Positions 1 to 7,158 of a stretch of 18,886 bases of DNA are shown in pieces; the stretch's first letter is position 1; every line of letters begins with the position of its first letter. Source of the DNA: an uncultured Senegalimassilia sp. (GTDB lineage: Bacteria; Actinomycetota; Coriobacteriia; Coriobacteriales; Eggerthellaceae); NCBI GenBank assembly GCA_934661765.1, contig CAKUJT010000050.1, positions 1 to 18,886 on the forward strand, read 5' to 3'. Under the pieces are notes generated by a model. It made no database searches. It worked only from the letters and a program-made list of their open reading frames with translations, and was not told the DNA's origin. Position numbers and translations under genes: made by a program.

Positions 1-64
1 GTCAGGGGCAGGCTTAACTTGATCGGACTGGAAGCGCCCGAAGACGCGTGTCTGCTCGTCGAGA

Positions 65-343
65 TTAGAAGCCGAAATCCAGGTCGCTCAGGTGGATCTC
101 GCCGTCGTCGTCATCGTCCTCTTCCTCGTCATCCTCGCCAAGGCTGCTGTAGCGGGAGATGATGGCTTCCATCTGCTCTTCGATGGAGCTGGTGCCGGCG
201 AAGGCATCGCGGAACAGCCTCATATCCTCCTCGCCGAAGCTGGCGCCGGCGCCTTCCATGATGGCGCCGATATTGGCCATCTTCTTCACGGCCTCGTCTT
301 CTTCCATGGGTTTCATCTTCTCGGGATCCATCATCGGGAACAT
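65..343 (-). CDS. Small acidic hypothetical protein (92 aa)
   Basis: I do not recognise a family. The start is set at the ATG whose complement lies at 341-343, because AGGAGG sits seven bases upstream; a longer reading frame to 406 has no such site. The product is methionine-rich at the N-terminus (MFPMMDPEKMKPMEEDE), has a probable helical middle (residues 15-65), and then an acidic run of 11 residues (70-80) before the C-terminal SDLDFGF. There is no signal peptide or membrane segment, so it is probably cytoplasmic. It is divergent from the DUF1292 gene at 584, with a 240-base shared upstream region. The acidic tract could mediate interaction with a basic partner, but nothing in the sequence proves this. 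I am fairly sure it is a real gene because of the ribosome binding site and amino-acid composition, and have no functional call. Confidence 0.6.
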   Translation of the reverse strand: MFPMMDPEKMKPMEEDEAVKKMANIGAIMEGAGASFGEEDMRLFRDAFAGTSSIEEQMEAIISRYSSLGEDDEEEDDDDDGEIHLSDLDFGF

Positions 344-583
344 GTTCGACCCTCCTTGCACGGGTAACCTAAACAGCGCGCTGTCCTGCGGCAATGTGCT
401 TGGCACGCAGGTGCTTGCACCGTTGTTTCACTGTTCAGTAGTATAGCAGTCGGATAGATTACGGGAGGTCAACGAGCGCATTGCAACCTATTGTGATACG
501 CTGAGAAAATCACGTGAATCCATGCACGCAGGCTATGGAGGAATCGGCCGGAAGTATTGCCTGCCATGTTTGAAGGAGTTGCC
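344..583. promoter_or_regulatory. Divergent intergenic region with a weak plus-strand promoter candidate
   Basis: This 240-base spacer separates two divergent small genes. On the plus strand, TTGCAC at 415-420 lies 18 bases upstream of TAGTAT at 439-444, a plausible sigma-70-type promoter for the DUF1292 gene. On the minus strand TATACT is visible near 440-446, but its nearest TTGACC box is about 21 bases away, which is too far. No hairpin terminator or RNA gene is apparent. Confidence 0.3.
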
Positions 584-904
584 ATGCGCGAAGGAAGCGC
601 CCCGAATTTCTGCCCGCCCACCGAGGAGGGCATCACCCTTACGTTCCAAGATGAGAAGGGCGATCAGATCGACCTCGAGTTCCTTGGTTTGATCCTGCAC
701 GAGGGTCGCCGCTACGGCTTCTTCTTCCCGGTCACCGAGGACAGCCCGGCATGCAGCTCGGGCGAGATCATCCCGCTCGAGGTCACCGAGCTTGACGAGG
801 ACGGCCAGCCTGCTGCGTTCGAGCTGGTCGAGGACCAGGCTATCGCCCAGGAAGTCTACGAGGACTTCAAACAGGCTGCAAAGGACCTGTACGACTTCGA
901 GTAG
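584..904 (+). CDS. DUF1292 family protein (106 aa)
   Basis: The protein resembles the DUF1292 family (B. subtilis YrzB type): small, acidic, cytoplasmic proteins of unknown function, widespread in Firmicutes and Actinobacteria. Matching features are the opening strand ITLTFQDEKGDQIDLEFLG (residues 17-35), the central EGRRYGFFFPV (40-50), IIPLEVTELDEDGQ (62-75) and the acidic C-terminal helix EDQAIAQEVYEDF (83-95). The start is the ATG at 584, preceded by AAGGAG with a five-base spacer; a TTG at 557 would add nine residues but has no ribosome binding site. A Cys at residue 10 lies in NFCPP. There is no signal peptide. It is transcribed away from the acidic hypothetical gene and is followed by about 175 bases of non-coding DNA before a hairpin. 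Family assignment is good; function is unknown. Confidence 0.75.
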   Translation: MREGSAPNFCPPTEEGITLTFQDEKGDQIDLEFLGLILHEGRRYGFFFPVTEDSPACSSGEIIPLEVTELDEDGQPAAFELVEDQAIAQEVYEDFKQAAKDLYDFE

Positions 905-1079
905 GCGCTACGTATCCATGAGCGTTACGCGTTCGGGCTTACGTTGTGTTTTGCTAAAGCGGAGCTTGCGGTAGATTTGAGCTGAAGCGAAGCATTTGAG
1001 TACGGGGTTTGCGGCGCGTTTCGGTCCGCAAAACTATGCGAAGGCAAGGCTTGCGGTTCGTTGTAGCGTATTCATAAGG

Positions 1080-1107
1080 AAGGGCACGGCTTTTGAGCCG
1101 TGCCCTT
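1080..1107. terminator. Hairpin terminator between convergent genes
   Basis: An 11-base perfect stem (AAGGGCACGGC at 1080-1090 with its complement at 1097-1107) closes a six-base loop. It lies between the DUF1292 gene (ends 904, plus) and the PPOX gene (ends 1155, minus). The flanks are only moderately T-rich in either direction (CTTGTTTC on plus, TCCTTATG on minus), so it may act bidirectionally. The 175 bases from 905 to 1079 hold only a weaker 7-bp hairpin (1008-1014 with 1026-1032) and no gene. Confidence 0.65.
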
Positions 1108-1154
1108 CTTGTTTCGCTTGATTTGCAGCTTTGCGAAGCCTGTTTGCGCCGCCG

Positions 1155-1565
1155 CTACAGCTCGATCGGCTTCCACTCCTCGTGGTTGCAGATCCACGCC
1201 TCGGGCTCTTCGACACTGAAGAACACCAGCGTGGGGTCGTCGGGGCCGTCGTAGCTCTCGCCCAGGCTGCACAGGTGTGCGTAGCCGGCATAGCGCATAT
1301 CGGCGTTCGCCTTGTCCTCAAGACCGGCCTTGCCGCGCAGGATCAGCCAGCCATGGCCGGGCCACCAGCTGGACGCCTCGAACTTCTGGTTCTGCTGCAG
1401 CTCCTCCCAAACGTCCTTGGTGGTGGCGGTGACGAACCAGATCTTGCCGTCCTGCTCGGCGGCGAAGCTGAACGGGCGCACGTGCGGTTGGTCATTCACG
1501 CTGGTGGCCAGGTACCATGCGGGGACGTTCGTCAGATACTGCAGGATGGTCTCGTTGCCGGTCAT
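1155..1565 (-). CDS. Pyridoxamine 5'-phosphate oxidase-fold (PPOX) flavin-binding protein
   Basis: This 136-residue protein has the split-barrel PPOX/FMN-binding pattern: an N-terminal helix, then YLATSVNDQPHVRPF (residues 18-32), the strand DGKIWFVTATTKDVWEEL (39-56) and WLILRGKAGLED (73-84). Such proteins usually bind FMN, F420 or heme as homodimers; the substrate cannot be told from sequence. The start ATG has AGGAGG a few bases upstream. It begins 30 bases downstream of the ecfT stop on the same strand, so it is probably the last gene of the riboflavin-transport operon governed by the FMN riboswitch at 5290-5460. That placement makes FMN the likely cofactor, which is an inference. A hairpin terminator follows 48 bases after the stop. 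Confidence 0.8.
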   Translation of the reverse strand: MTGNETILQYLTNVPAWYLATSVNDQPHVRPFSFAAEQDGKIWFVTATTKDVWEELQQNQKFEASSWWPGHGWLILRGKAGLEDKANADMRYAGYAHLCSLGESYDGPDDPTLVFFSVEEPEAWICNHEEWKPIEL

Positions 1566-1595
1566 GTGATCCTCCTAGTCTTGGAAACCGGTCGG

Positions 1596-2396
1596 TTAAA
1601 GCAGATAGCCGATGGCTGCGACGCAGCCGGCCAAAACGGCCATGAATGCAACGGCGGCGCCGTCGTGCGGGGCGAAGCGAAGCGGATGCAGGTGCGTGCG
1701 TCCTTCGCCACCGTGGTAGCAGCGCGCATCCATAGCCGCCGAAAGCGTTTCGGCGTGACGGAACACGCTGGTGAACAAGGGTACCATGAGCGAAGTGAGC
1801 ATGCGCACGCCGCGCGCGGGGCTGTTCGACAGGCGGGCGCCGCGGCTGACCTGAGCGTGGTAGACCACGGCAAGCTCGTTGGCGAACTGCGGCATGAAGC
1901 GCAGCGCGATGCCCATGATCATTCCCAGCTCGTGAGCGGGCACGCCGAAGCGGGCGAAGGGTTTGAGCACCCATTCGAACGCCTCGGTGAGGTCGATGGT
2001 CATAGTGGTCAAGGTGATCAGGCTCATGCCCAGCATCATGATGGTCAGGCGCGCGCCCATGAACAGGCAGGTTTGCACGCCCGCCTCGCTGATGCGAAGG
2101 ATGCCCCAGTCGACGAGCACTTGGCCTCCTTGCGTGACGAACAGGTTCAGCACCGCCACGATGACCACGATGGCCATAAGCGGCGCCAACGACCGCGCCG
2201 CCTTGCTCGGCGGGATCTGCGCCAGCGCATAGCAAAGCGCCGTGAACGCTGCGCATACCACCAAAGCTGCCGCGGTTTTCGCGCACAGCAGCACCGCGAT
2301 GAACACGCAACCTGCTATGAGCTTCGTGCGCGGGTCGAGCCGATGCACGCAGCTGGTGCCGGAAACGTAGCTGCCGAAGGAAAAGCCCGGGTTCAT
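1596..2396 (-). CDS. ecfT: ECF transporter transmembrane component EcfT (riboflavin locus)
   Basis: This is the membrane scaffold of an energy-coupling factor importer; it links the S component to the ATPase pair through coupling helices. The 266-residue length is normal. The opening HRLDPRTKLIAGCVFIAVLL (18-37) is typical of EcfT, as are LRFMPQFANEL (165-175) and the coupling-helix region ETLSAAMDARCYHGGEGRT (216-233). The second coupling motif, usually Ala-Arg-Gly, reads Ala-Arg-Cys (224-226) here. Several hydrophobic helices are visible near 26-60, 70-90, 110-132 and 247-266. The start ATG overlaps the stop of the upstream ecfA gene by four bases (ATGA, 2393-2396), implying translational coupling. 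Partners are the fused EcfA next door and RibU further upstream. Confidence 0.92.
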   Translation of the reverse strand: MNPGFSFGSYVSGTSCVHRLDPRTKLIAGCVFIAVLLCAKTAAALVVCAAFTALCYALAQIPPSKAARSLAPLMAIVVIVAVLNLFVTQGGQVLVDWGILRISEAGVQTCLFMGARLTIMMLGMSLITLTTMTIDLTEAFEWVLKPFARFGVPAHELGMIMGIALRFMPQFANELAVVYHAQVSRGARLSNSPARGVRMLTSLMVPLFTSVFRHAETLSAAMDARCYHGGEGRTHLHPLRFAPHDGAAVAFMAVLAGCVAAIGYLL

Positions 2397-4282
2397 TCGA
2401 CCACCTGGTCTTCAGAGCCGGCTGGGGAAGGGGCGGCGACATCGTTTCCGCTGCTGCTCGCGCCGCAGGCATCGGCGATCATACCTGCCAAGTCCTTCTC
2501 CGTATACAGTTTCTCCTGCTCAAGGGGCCATCCGCCTGCGCGCAGCGTTTCTGCGAACGCCTGCGGCTCGGTGGTTCCCAAGCCCACTTCCTTGAGCTTG
2601 CGCGCGTGCAGGAACAGGCGCTCGGGAGCGCCGACGCCCAGCAGTCGCCCTTCGTTCATGACTGCCACGCGGTCGCACATGGCAGCAAGGTCGTCCATGC
2701 AGTGGGACACCATGACCACGGTGAGGCCCTGGTCATGCAAACGCGCGATCATCTGCAAAAACGAGCGCTTGCTGGCGGGGTCCAGACCTGCTGCCGGCTC
2801 GTCGAGCACGAGCACCTGCGGGTCCATGGCAAGCACGCCGGCGAACGCCACGCGGCGCTGCTGGCCGCCCGAAAGCTCGAACGGGCTCTTCTCGGCCAGC
2901 TCGTCGAAGGAAAGCCCCACGCGCTCGAGCGAGCTGCGCACGAGCGCATCCACTTCTTCGTCGGAAAGCCCCAGGTTGCGCGGCCCGAACGCCACGTCCT
3001 TGTACACGGTTTCGGCGAACAGCTGGTGCTCGGGATACTGGAACACCACGCCGATCGATCCGCGCACCTTCGACTCGGCGCCCTTCGAGGCAATGTCGGT
3101 GCCGTCGATGAGCACGCGCCCTGAGGTGGGTTTCAAGATGCCGTTCATGTGCTGGATGAGCGTCGATTTGCCGCTGCCGGTATGCCCGGCAACGCCGAGG
3201 AACTCGCCGCGGCGCACCTGAAGCGAGACGCCGCGCACGGCCCACAGGCTGTCGGGGCTGTTGCCCCATTTCGCCTGGCGGGCGGCAGGGGCCTGCTTGC
3301 GCTTGCGCTGCCGCTTGGCCTCGGCGGCGTCGTAGGTGAAGCTGACGTCTTGGAACTCGATGAGCACCGGGGCGTCTGCGTCGCCCTCGCAGGTGGGGAA
3401 GTCGACGTCGGTGCCGACCGCATCGAGCGGTGTCGCGCTCGCGCTGGCGGCGGTGCAAACGCCGCCAGCTTCGCTGAGCGTCAGGACCTCGTGCGCCAGC
3501 TTGCCCGCGTCCACGGTGGGCTGCACGCCCATGCCTGCATCGCGCAGATCCAGCGACAAGCGGGCTGCGAACGGCACGTCAAGGTTCAGATGCGCCAGCG
3601 CGCGCGCCTGAACGAGCACCTCATCGGGCGTGCCTTCGAGCGCCACATGCCCGCGATCCATGACCACCACGCGGTCGGCCTGCGCTGCCTCTTCCATATA
3701 ATGCGTGATCATCACGATGGTCATCCCGCGCTCGTGCAGCTCATGGCACACGCGCATAAGGCCTGCTCGGCCGCGGGGGTCGAGCATGGCGGAAGCCTCG
3801 TCGAGCACGAGCACCGCAGGGTTCATGGCAAGCACGCCGGCGATGGCCACGCGTTGCTTCTGCCCGCCGGACAGGGCGTGCGTCTCATGGCGTTCGAAGC
3901 CTGAAAGCCCCACGTCCTCAAGTGCTTTCGTCACGCGTTCGCGCAGCTCATCGGTGGGGACGCCCAGGTTCTCGGGGCCGAAGGCCACATCGTCTTCCAC
4001 AAGCGACGCCACCAGCTGGTCGTCGGGGTTTTGGAGCACCATGCCCACCGTCTCGCGGATGCGGTACGTGCAGTTGGCGTCCGCGGTGGGCATGTCCTGC
4101 ACCTTTACGGTGCCCTCGTCGGGGATGAGCAGGGCGTTCAGGTGCTTGGCCAGCGTCGACTTGCCGCTGCCGTTGCCGCCCAAGATGCACAGGAATTCGC
4201 CCTTGCGTACGTGCAGGCTCACGCCGTCAAGGGCGAAGTTTGCGCCGTCGTAGGTGAAGCGGACGTTTTGAACATCTATCAT
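2393..4282 (-). CDS. ecfA: Fused EcfA1-EcfA2 energy-coupling ATPase
   Basis: The protein carries two ABC ATPase domains in 629 residues, where most ECF systems encode EcfA1 and EcfA2 separately. Domain 1 has Walker A GGNGSGKST (35-43), the Q-loop LQNPDDQ (83-89), signature LSGGQ (137-141), Walker B LVLDE with Glu162, and the H-loop MITH (191-194); its DEASAMLDP matches EcfA1. Domain 2 has Walker A GHTGSGKST (366-374), FQYPEHQLF (414-422), LSGGQ (470-474), Walker B with Glu495, and VSH (525-527), matching EcfA2. All catalytic residues are present at both sites. The two halves are joined by an Ala-rich linker (about 270-305), and domain 2 has a basic insert (about 322-345) near the A-loop. The ATG at 4280-4282 was chosen because MIDVQNVRFTY is the normal EcfA opening; the AAAGGA upstream is rather distant (about 14 bases). 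It is coupled to ecfT by a four-base overlap. Confidence 0.93.
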   Translation of the reverse strand: MIDVQNVRFTYDGANFALDGVSLHVRKGEFLCILGGNGSGKSTLAKHLNALLIPDEGTVKVQDMPTADANCTYRIRETVGMVLQNPDDQLVASLVEDDVAFGPENLGVPTDELRERVTKALEDVGLSGFERHETHALSGGQKQRVAIAGVLAMNPAVLVLDEASAMLDPRGRAGLMRVCHELHERGMTIVMITHYMEEAAQADRVVVMDRGHVALEGTPDEVLVQARALAHLNLDVPFAARLSLDLRDAGMGVQPTVDAGKLAHEVLTLSEAGGVCTAASASATPLDAVGTDVDFPTCEGDADAPVLIEFQDVSFTYDAAEAKRQRKRKQAPAARQAKWGNSPDSLWAVRGVSLQVRRGEFLGVAGHTGSGKSTLIQHMNGILKPTSGRVLIDGTDIASKGAESKVRGSIGVVFQYPEHQLFAETVYKDVAFGPRNLGLSDEEVDALVRSSLERVGLSFDELAEKSPFELSGGQQRRVAFAGVLAMDPQVLVLDEPAAGLDPASKRSFLQMIARLHDQGLTVVMVSHCMDDLAAMCDRVAVMNEGRLLGVGAPERLFLHARKLKEVGLGTTEPQAFAETLRAGGWPLEQEKLYTEKDLAGMIADACGASSSGNDVAAPSPAGSEDQVVE

Positions 4283-4538
4283 GATTCGCTCTACGATCCT
4301 TTCATGAATCGGCGAATTACATTGCGTTTTGCGGGGTGCGAAACGAAAGTTGGCGCTCCCAGGGAGCCCGCAGCACGCCATCGGTCGGCGTTTGCTCCTG
4401 GACGCTCTTTCTTGCGAAAGTCGTTCCGCCGTGCAAATCCCGCATCTCCCGAATTACGGTCCCGCCGGCAAGCGGGGTGCTCCTGCTTGCCGGCGGGACC
4501 GTGCCGCGCAGGGGCGGCACGGTTGGGAACGCGGATAC
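4283..4538 (-). other. ribU-ecfA spacer with two overlapping GC-rich hairpins
   Basis: This 256-base spacer has no credible gene. A perfect 18-bp stem pairs 4456-4473 with 4485-4502 (loop of 11). A second 9-bp stem pairs 4499-4507 with 4514-4522. The two share bases 4499-4502, so they cannot both be fully formed. Neither is followed by a T-run on the minus strand, so they are not ordinary terminators; roles in RNA processing, stability or partial attenuation are possible. A smaller hairpin, GCTCCC/GGGAGC, lies near 4356-4368, and a weak promoter-like TGTAAT box near 4315-4320 could give ecfA its own transcript. Confidence 0.6.
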
Positions 4539-5129
4539 TTAGCGGCCCTTGACCTGGTCCTTCTTCGGGGTGATCAGGTTGGAGACGGCCTTGTACACCA
4601 GCAGGGTCAGCGCGCTGTTCAGCACGGTCTTGATCAGGTTGAACGGGAGAACTGCGGGCAGGATGAGCGGCATGATGACATCGGCGCTGCCGTACCAGAA
4701 CCACACGCCGATGGTCAGGTTTGCGGCAACGGCGCCGATGGTGGCCACCACGCAGCCGACCAGCAGGCCGATGATGGCGCCGGCGAACGTGTGCTTACGG
4801 GCATAGATGGCGGCGGCGGGCACCACGAAGAACAGCGTGGCGCAGATGTTCATGAGACCGCCGACCCATTCGCCCAGCATCAGGCTGTGGATGATGGCGG
4901 CGACGGCGCCCACGGCGAAGCCGGCGCCCGGGCCGAAGGCGAAGCCGCACACCATGGCGGGCATGAGCGAGGGGTCGTAGGTCAGAAACGGCGCTGCGGG
5001 CAGGATGGGGATTTGCACGAACGACAGCAGCGCGGCGATGGCGCACATGAGCGCCATGGTGACTAGCTGGCGCGTCGACCAGCGGTTCGTGTTCTTGATG
5101 GTTGCGTTTGCGGCGGTTGCTTGAGACAT
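4539..5129 (-). CDS. ribU: Riboflavin ECF transporter S component RibU
   Basis: RibU is the membrane substrate-binding subunit that captures riboflavin and docks onto EcfT-EcfA. The 196-residue protein has about six hydrophobic helices. It shows the RibU hallmarks PILPAAPFLTYDPS (41-54), GFAFGPGAGFAVGAVAAIIH (62-81) and the C-terminal PFNLIKTVLNSALTLLVYK (162-180). The start ATG at 5127-5129 (complement) is preceded by AGAAGG with a seven-base spacer; the longer open frame to 5333 runs into the riboswitch and is not used. An FMN riboswitch and intrinsic terminator lie directly upstream, which independently supports riboflavin as the substrate. The energising genes ecfA-ecfT follow on the same strand after a 256-base spacer. 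Confidence 0.92.
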   Translation of the reverse strand: MSQATAANATIKNTNRWSTRQLVTMALMCAIAALLSFVQIPILPAAPFLTYDPSLMPAMVCGFAFGPGAGFAVGAVAAIIHSLMLGEWVGGLMNICATLFFVVPAAAIYARKHTFAGAIIGLLVGCVVATIGAVAANLTIGVWFWYGSADVIMPLILPAVLPFNLIKTVLNSALTLLVYKAVSNLITPKKDQVKGR

Positions 5130-5186
5130 GGTTGAACCTTCTTCCCGCGAAGCCTTCTTCCCACGGGTTTTGCTCTCAAGCTTCGC

Positions 5187-5230
5187 GAAAAAGAGACAAG
5201 CCCGTATGAATTCCTTCCATACGGGCTTGT
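5187..5230 (-). terminator. Intrinsic terminator of the FMN riboswitch
   Basis: On the minus strand a perfect 13-base stem (ACAAGCCCGTATG, 5218-5230 with 5196-5208) with a nine-base loop is followed by CTCTTTTTC. This is a strong rho-independent terminator about 60 bases past the aptamer and about 60 bases ahead of the ribU start. It is the expression platform expected for transcriptional attenuation when FMN is bound. Confidence 0.92.
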
Positions 5231-5289
5231 ATTCGCTCAACAACTTCCCGCTCGGCAATACGATGCCATGCGGTGCGTTTCGCGAACTC

Positions 5290-5460
5290 TGCCTCTTCCA
5301 TCCGGACTTTGACCGTTGGTCCTGGATTTGCACCAGATCAGCCTTGCGTGCATGCGGTTTGCCGCCGCTTGACGCACAGGGTCGCGGACTTCCGGCTTGG
5401 CTGCGGCTTGCGCCGCGCGTATCCGGTTACCGCCAGTGAGGATTTCCACCTCGCCCTGAA
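5290..5460 (-). ncRNA. FMN riboswitch (RFN element)
   Basis: Read on the minus strand, the aptamer starts near 5460 with AGGGCGAGGTGGAAATCCTC followed by ACTGGCGGT. It continues through AAGTCCGCGACCC and CTGGTGCAAATCCAG, and closes with AAAGTCCGGATGGAAGAGG near 5291. These match the conserved RFN core (the GGTGAAATTCC..ACCGGCGGT and GTCCGGATGGGAGA blocks). One variable arm is longer than usual, giving about 170 bases in total. FMN binding should favour the downstream terminator at 5187-5230 and switch off ribU and probably ecfA, ecfT and the PPOX gene. Confidence 0.93.
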
Positions 5461-5479
5461 ACAGAATTCAATGGCACCT

Positions 5480-5508
5480 AGTTTAGCTGCGCCGCCATGG
5501 CTTCGCAA
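5480..5508 (-). promoter_or_regulatory. Promoter of the ribU leader
   Basis: On the minus strand TTGCGA (5503-5508) is separated by exactly 17 bases from TAAACT (5480-5485). The predicted transcript start falls about 15 bases before the first conserved base of the FMN aptamer. Both boxes and the spacing fit a sigma-70-type promoter. Confidence 0.65.
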
Positions 5509-5718
5509 CCGTTTGGGCTATGGATGTTTTCCGCGATTTGGGGTGCAAACGTATAGCGAATAGTTATAGGAAATCGGTCTAGGAGGGCTTGCTTTCCTAC
5601 CGAAGCGCTACGCAATGCGCTTTTTCGCCGAGACTTTAGCGGCCTGGGGTGAAGGCGGCTCTATAATAAGCCGTTCGCGTCCCTGAAGGGACTTATCTTT
5701 AAGGCTACGAGGTTTTGC
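5509..5718 (+). promoter_or_regulatory. Upstream region and promoter of the symporter operon
   Basis: This region is divergent from the ribU promoter. TATAAT at 5662-5667 is a perfect -10 box, but no good -35 hexamer lies 16-18 bases upstream. A 5-bp hairpin (5604-5608 with 5617-5621) followed by TTTTT is a weak terminator-like element, and a short GTCCC-TGAA-GGGAC hairpin (5679-5692) lies in the predicted leader. No glycine riboswitch is visible although the gene is an AGCS transporter. No gene is seen here. Confidence 0.45.
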
Positions 5719-7158
5719 ATGAACTACATCGAAGTGCTCGACAGCATAGACGCCGCCGTTTGGGGGCCGCCTATGATCATCTTGCTGCTGGGCTGCCACA
5801 TTTACACCACCATTCGCACCAAGGGCATCCAGCGAAAATTGCCCTTGGCCCTTAAGCTTTCCATTACGAAAGATAACGGCGCTCAGGGCGATGTCAGCAA
5901 CTTCGGCGCTATGGCCACCTCGCTTGCCTCCACGCTGGGAACGGGCTCCATCGTCGGCGTGGCTACGGCGGTGCTCTCCGGCGGCCCGGGCGCGGTGCTG
6001 TGGATGTGGCTTACCGGCATCCTGGGCATGGCAACGAAGTACACCGAGGTCTACGCAGCCATGAAGTACCGCGTGAAGGATCGTCAGGGCCACATGATGG
6101 GCGGCGCCATGCACGTGTGGGAGCAGCGCTACAAGCGTGCCGACGGCACCGTTCCGTGGTGGGCGAAGTTCATGGCCATCTGGTTCGCCGTCATGGCGTG
6201 CCTCACTATCTTCGGAGTCGGATCGGCCGTGCAGACCAGCGCCATCACCTCGGTTGCGCAGGCGAACTTCGGCGTGGAACCTTGGATCGTCGCCGCCATC
6301 GTGTGCGGTAGCGCCCTGCTCATCATCATGGGCGGCTTGGGAACCATCTCCAACATCTGCGAGAAGCTCGTGCCCATCATGGGCGTCGCGTACATCTTGG
6401 GCTGCATCTATATCCTCGTGTGCAACTGGGCGTTTATCGGCGAGTCGTTCAGGTTGATCTTCGAATGCGCCTTCACTCCCCGCGCGGCCTTCGGCGGTGC
6501 GGTGGGCAGCGGCATCGTCGTGGCGCTGCAGTTCGGTTGCGCGCGCGGCCTGTTCTCCAACGAGGCGGGCCTGGGCACGGCCCCGCTCATCAGCGCCGCC
6601 GCCGAGTCGAAAAACCCCGCGCGCCAGGCGCTTGTGTCCATGACCGGCCCGTTTTGGTGCACGGTGGTCATCTGCTTTGTGACCGCCTTGGTTATCGTCT
6701 CGTCGCTGTGCGCGCATCCCACGCTCATTCAGGATGCCGGCGTCACCAACGGCGCCACGCTCGCCAACGCCGTGTTCGCCACCATCCCCTATGTGGGCGC
6801 GCCCATCCTCATGCTGGGCATCCTGTGCTTCGCCTATTCCACCATCATCGGCTGGAGTTATTACGGCGAGCGCGTCACCCTGTACCTGTTCGGTCGCCGC
6901 TGGGTGCCGCTGTACCTGGGCTTCTACATCTGCATGGGCTTTTTGGGCGGCGTGGGCGTCGGCGACGTCGCCTGGACGGCCACCGATATCTCCAACGCGC
7001 TCATGGCGCTGCCCAACATCCTTATGGTGCTGCTGTGCGCCGGCATGGTGGGCAAAGAGACGCAGCATTACGTCTACGACGGCAACATCGACGAGGAGTT
7101 GCGCGTGGACATCCACGAGCTGCCCGAGAAAAGCGTCTTCACCCGCAAGAAGGCGTAA
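5719..7158 (+). CDS. Sodium:alanine/glycine symporter, AGCS family
   Basis: This 479-residue integral membrane protein belongs to the alanine/glycine:cation symporter family (AlsT/AgcS/DagA), which imports small neutral amino acids with Na+. The family signature region is clear: GTGSIVGVATAVLSGGPGA (74-92) followed by LWMWLTGILGMATKYTEVY (94-112). FSNEAGLGTAPLISAAAES, encoded near 6555-6610, is the family's other conserved stretch. About ten to eleven hydrophobic helices are visible, and the length is normal. The ATG at 5719 follows GAGG at a workable distance. The stop TAA overlaps the start of the next gene by one base (TAATG), so the two are translationally coupled. D- versus L-alanine or glycine preference cannot be read from sequence. 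Confidence 0.93.
   Translation: MNYIEVLDSIDAAVWGPPMIILLLGCHIYTTIRTKGIQRKLPLALKLSITKDNGAQGDVSNFGAMATSLASTLGTGSIVGVATAVLSGGPGAVLWMWLTGILGMATKYTEVYAAMKYRVKDRQGHMMGGAMHVWEQRYKRADGTVPWWAKFMAIWFAVMACLTIFGVGSAVQTSAITSVAQANFGVEPWIVAAIVCGSALLIIMGGLGTISNICEKLVPIMGVAYILGCIYILVCNWAFIGESFRLIFECAFTPRAAFGGAVGSGIVVALQFGCARGLFSNEAGLGTAPLISAAAESKNPARQALVSMTGPFWCTVVICFVTALVIVSSLCAHPTLIQDAGVTNGATLANAVFATIPYVGAPILMLGILCFAYSTIIGWSYYGERVTLYLFGRRWVPLYLGFYICMGFLGGVGVGDVAWTATDISNALMALPNILMVLLCAGMVGKETQHYVYDGNIDEELRVDIHELPEKSVFTRKKA

Noticed and set aside
1..64. Beginning or end of another gene at the left edge
   Set aside because: Some frames are open across these 64 bases, but no start codon with a ribosome binding site and no recognisable protein segment is visible.
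1131..3221. A 696-residue plus-strand open frame opposite the ecfT and ecfA genes
   Set aside because: It is antisense to well-recognised transporter genes, has no homology I recognise, is very rich in His, Arg and Ala as expected for a GC-rich shadow frame, and has no ribosome binding site.
5531..5718. Glycine riboswitch ahead of the AGCS symporter
   Set aside because: AGCS genes are often under glycine riboswitches, but none of the conserved aptamer blocks are present; only small hairpins are seen.
5608..7116. A 502-residue minus-strand open frame opposite the AGCS symporter
   Set aside because: The composition (His/Asp/Arg/Gly repeats) is typical of an antisense frame of a GC-rich membrane protein, and the plus-strand gene is unambiguous.
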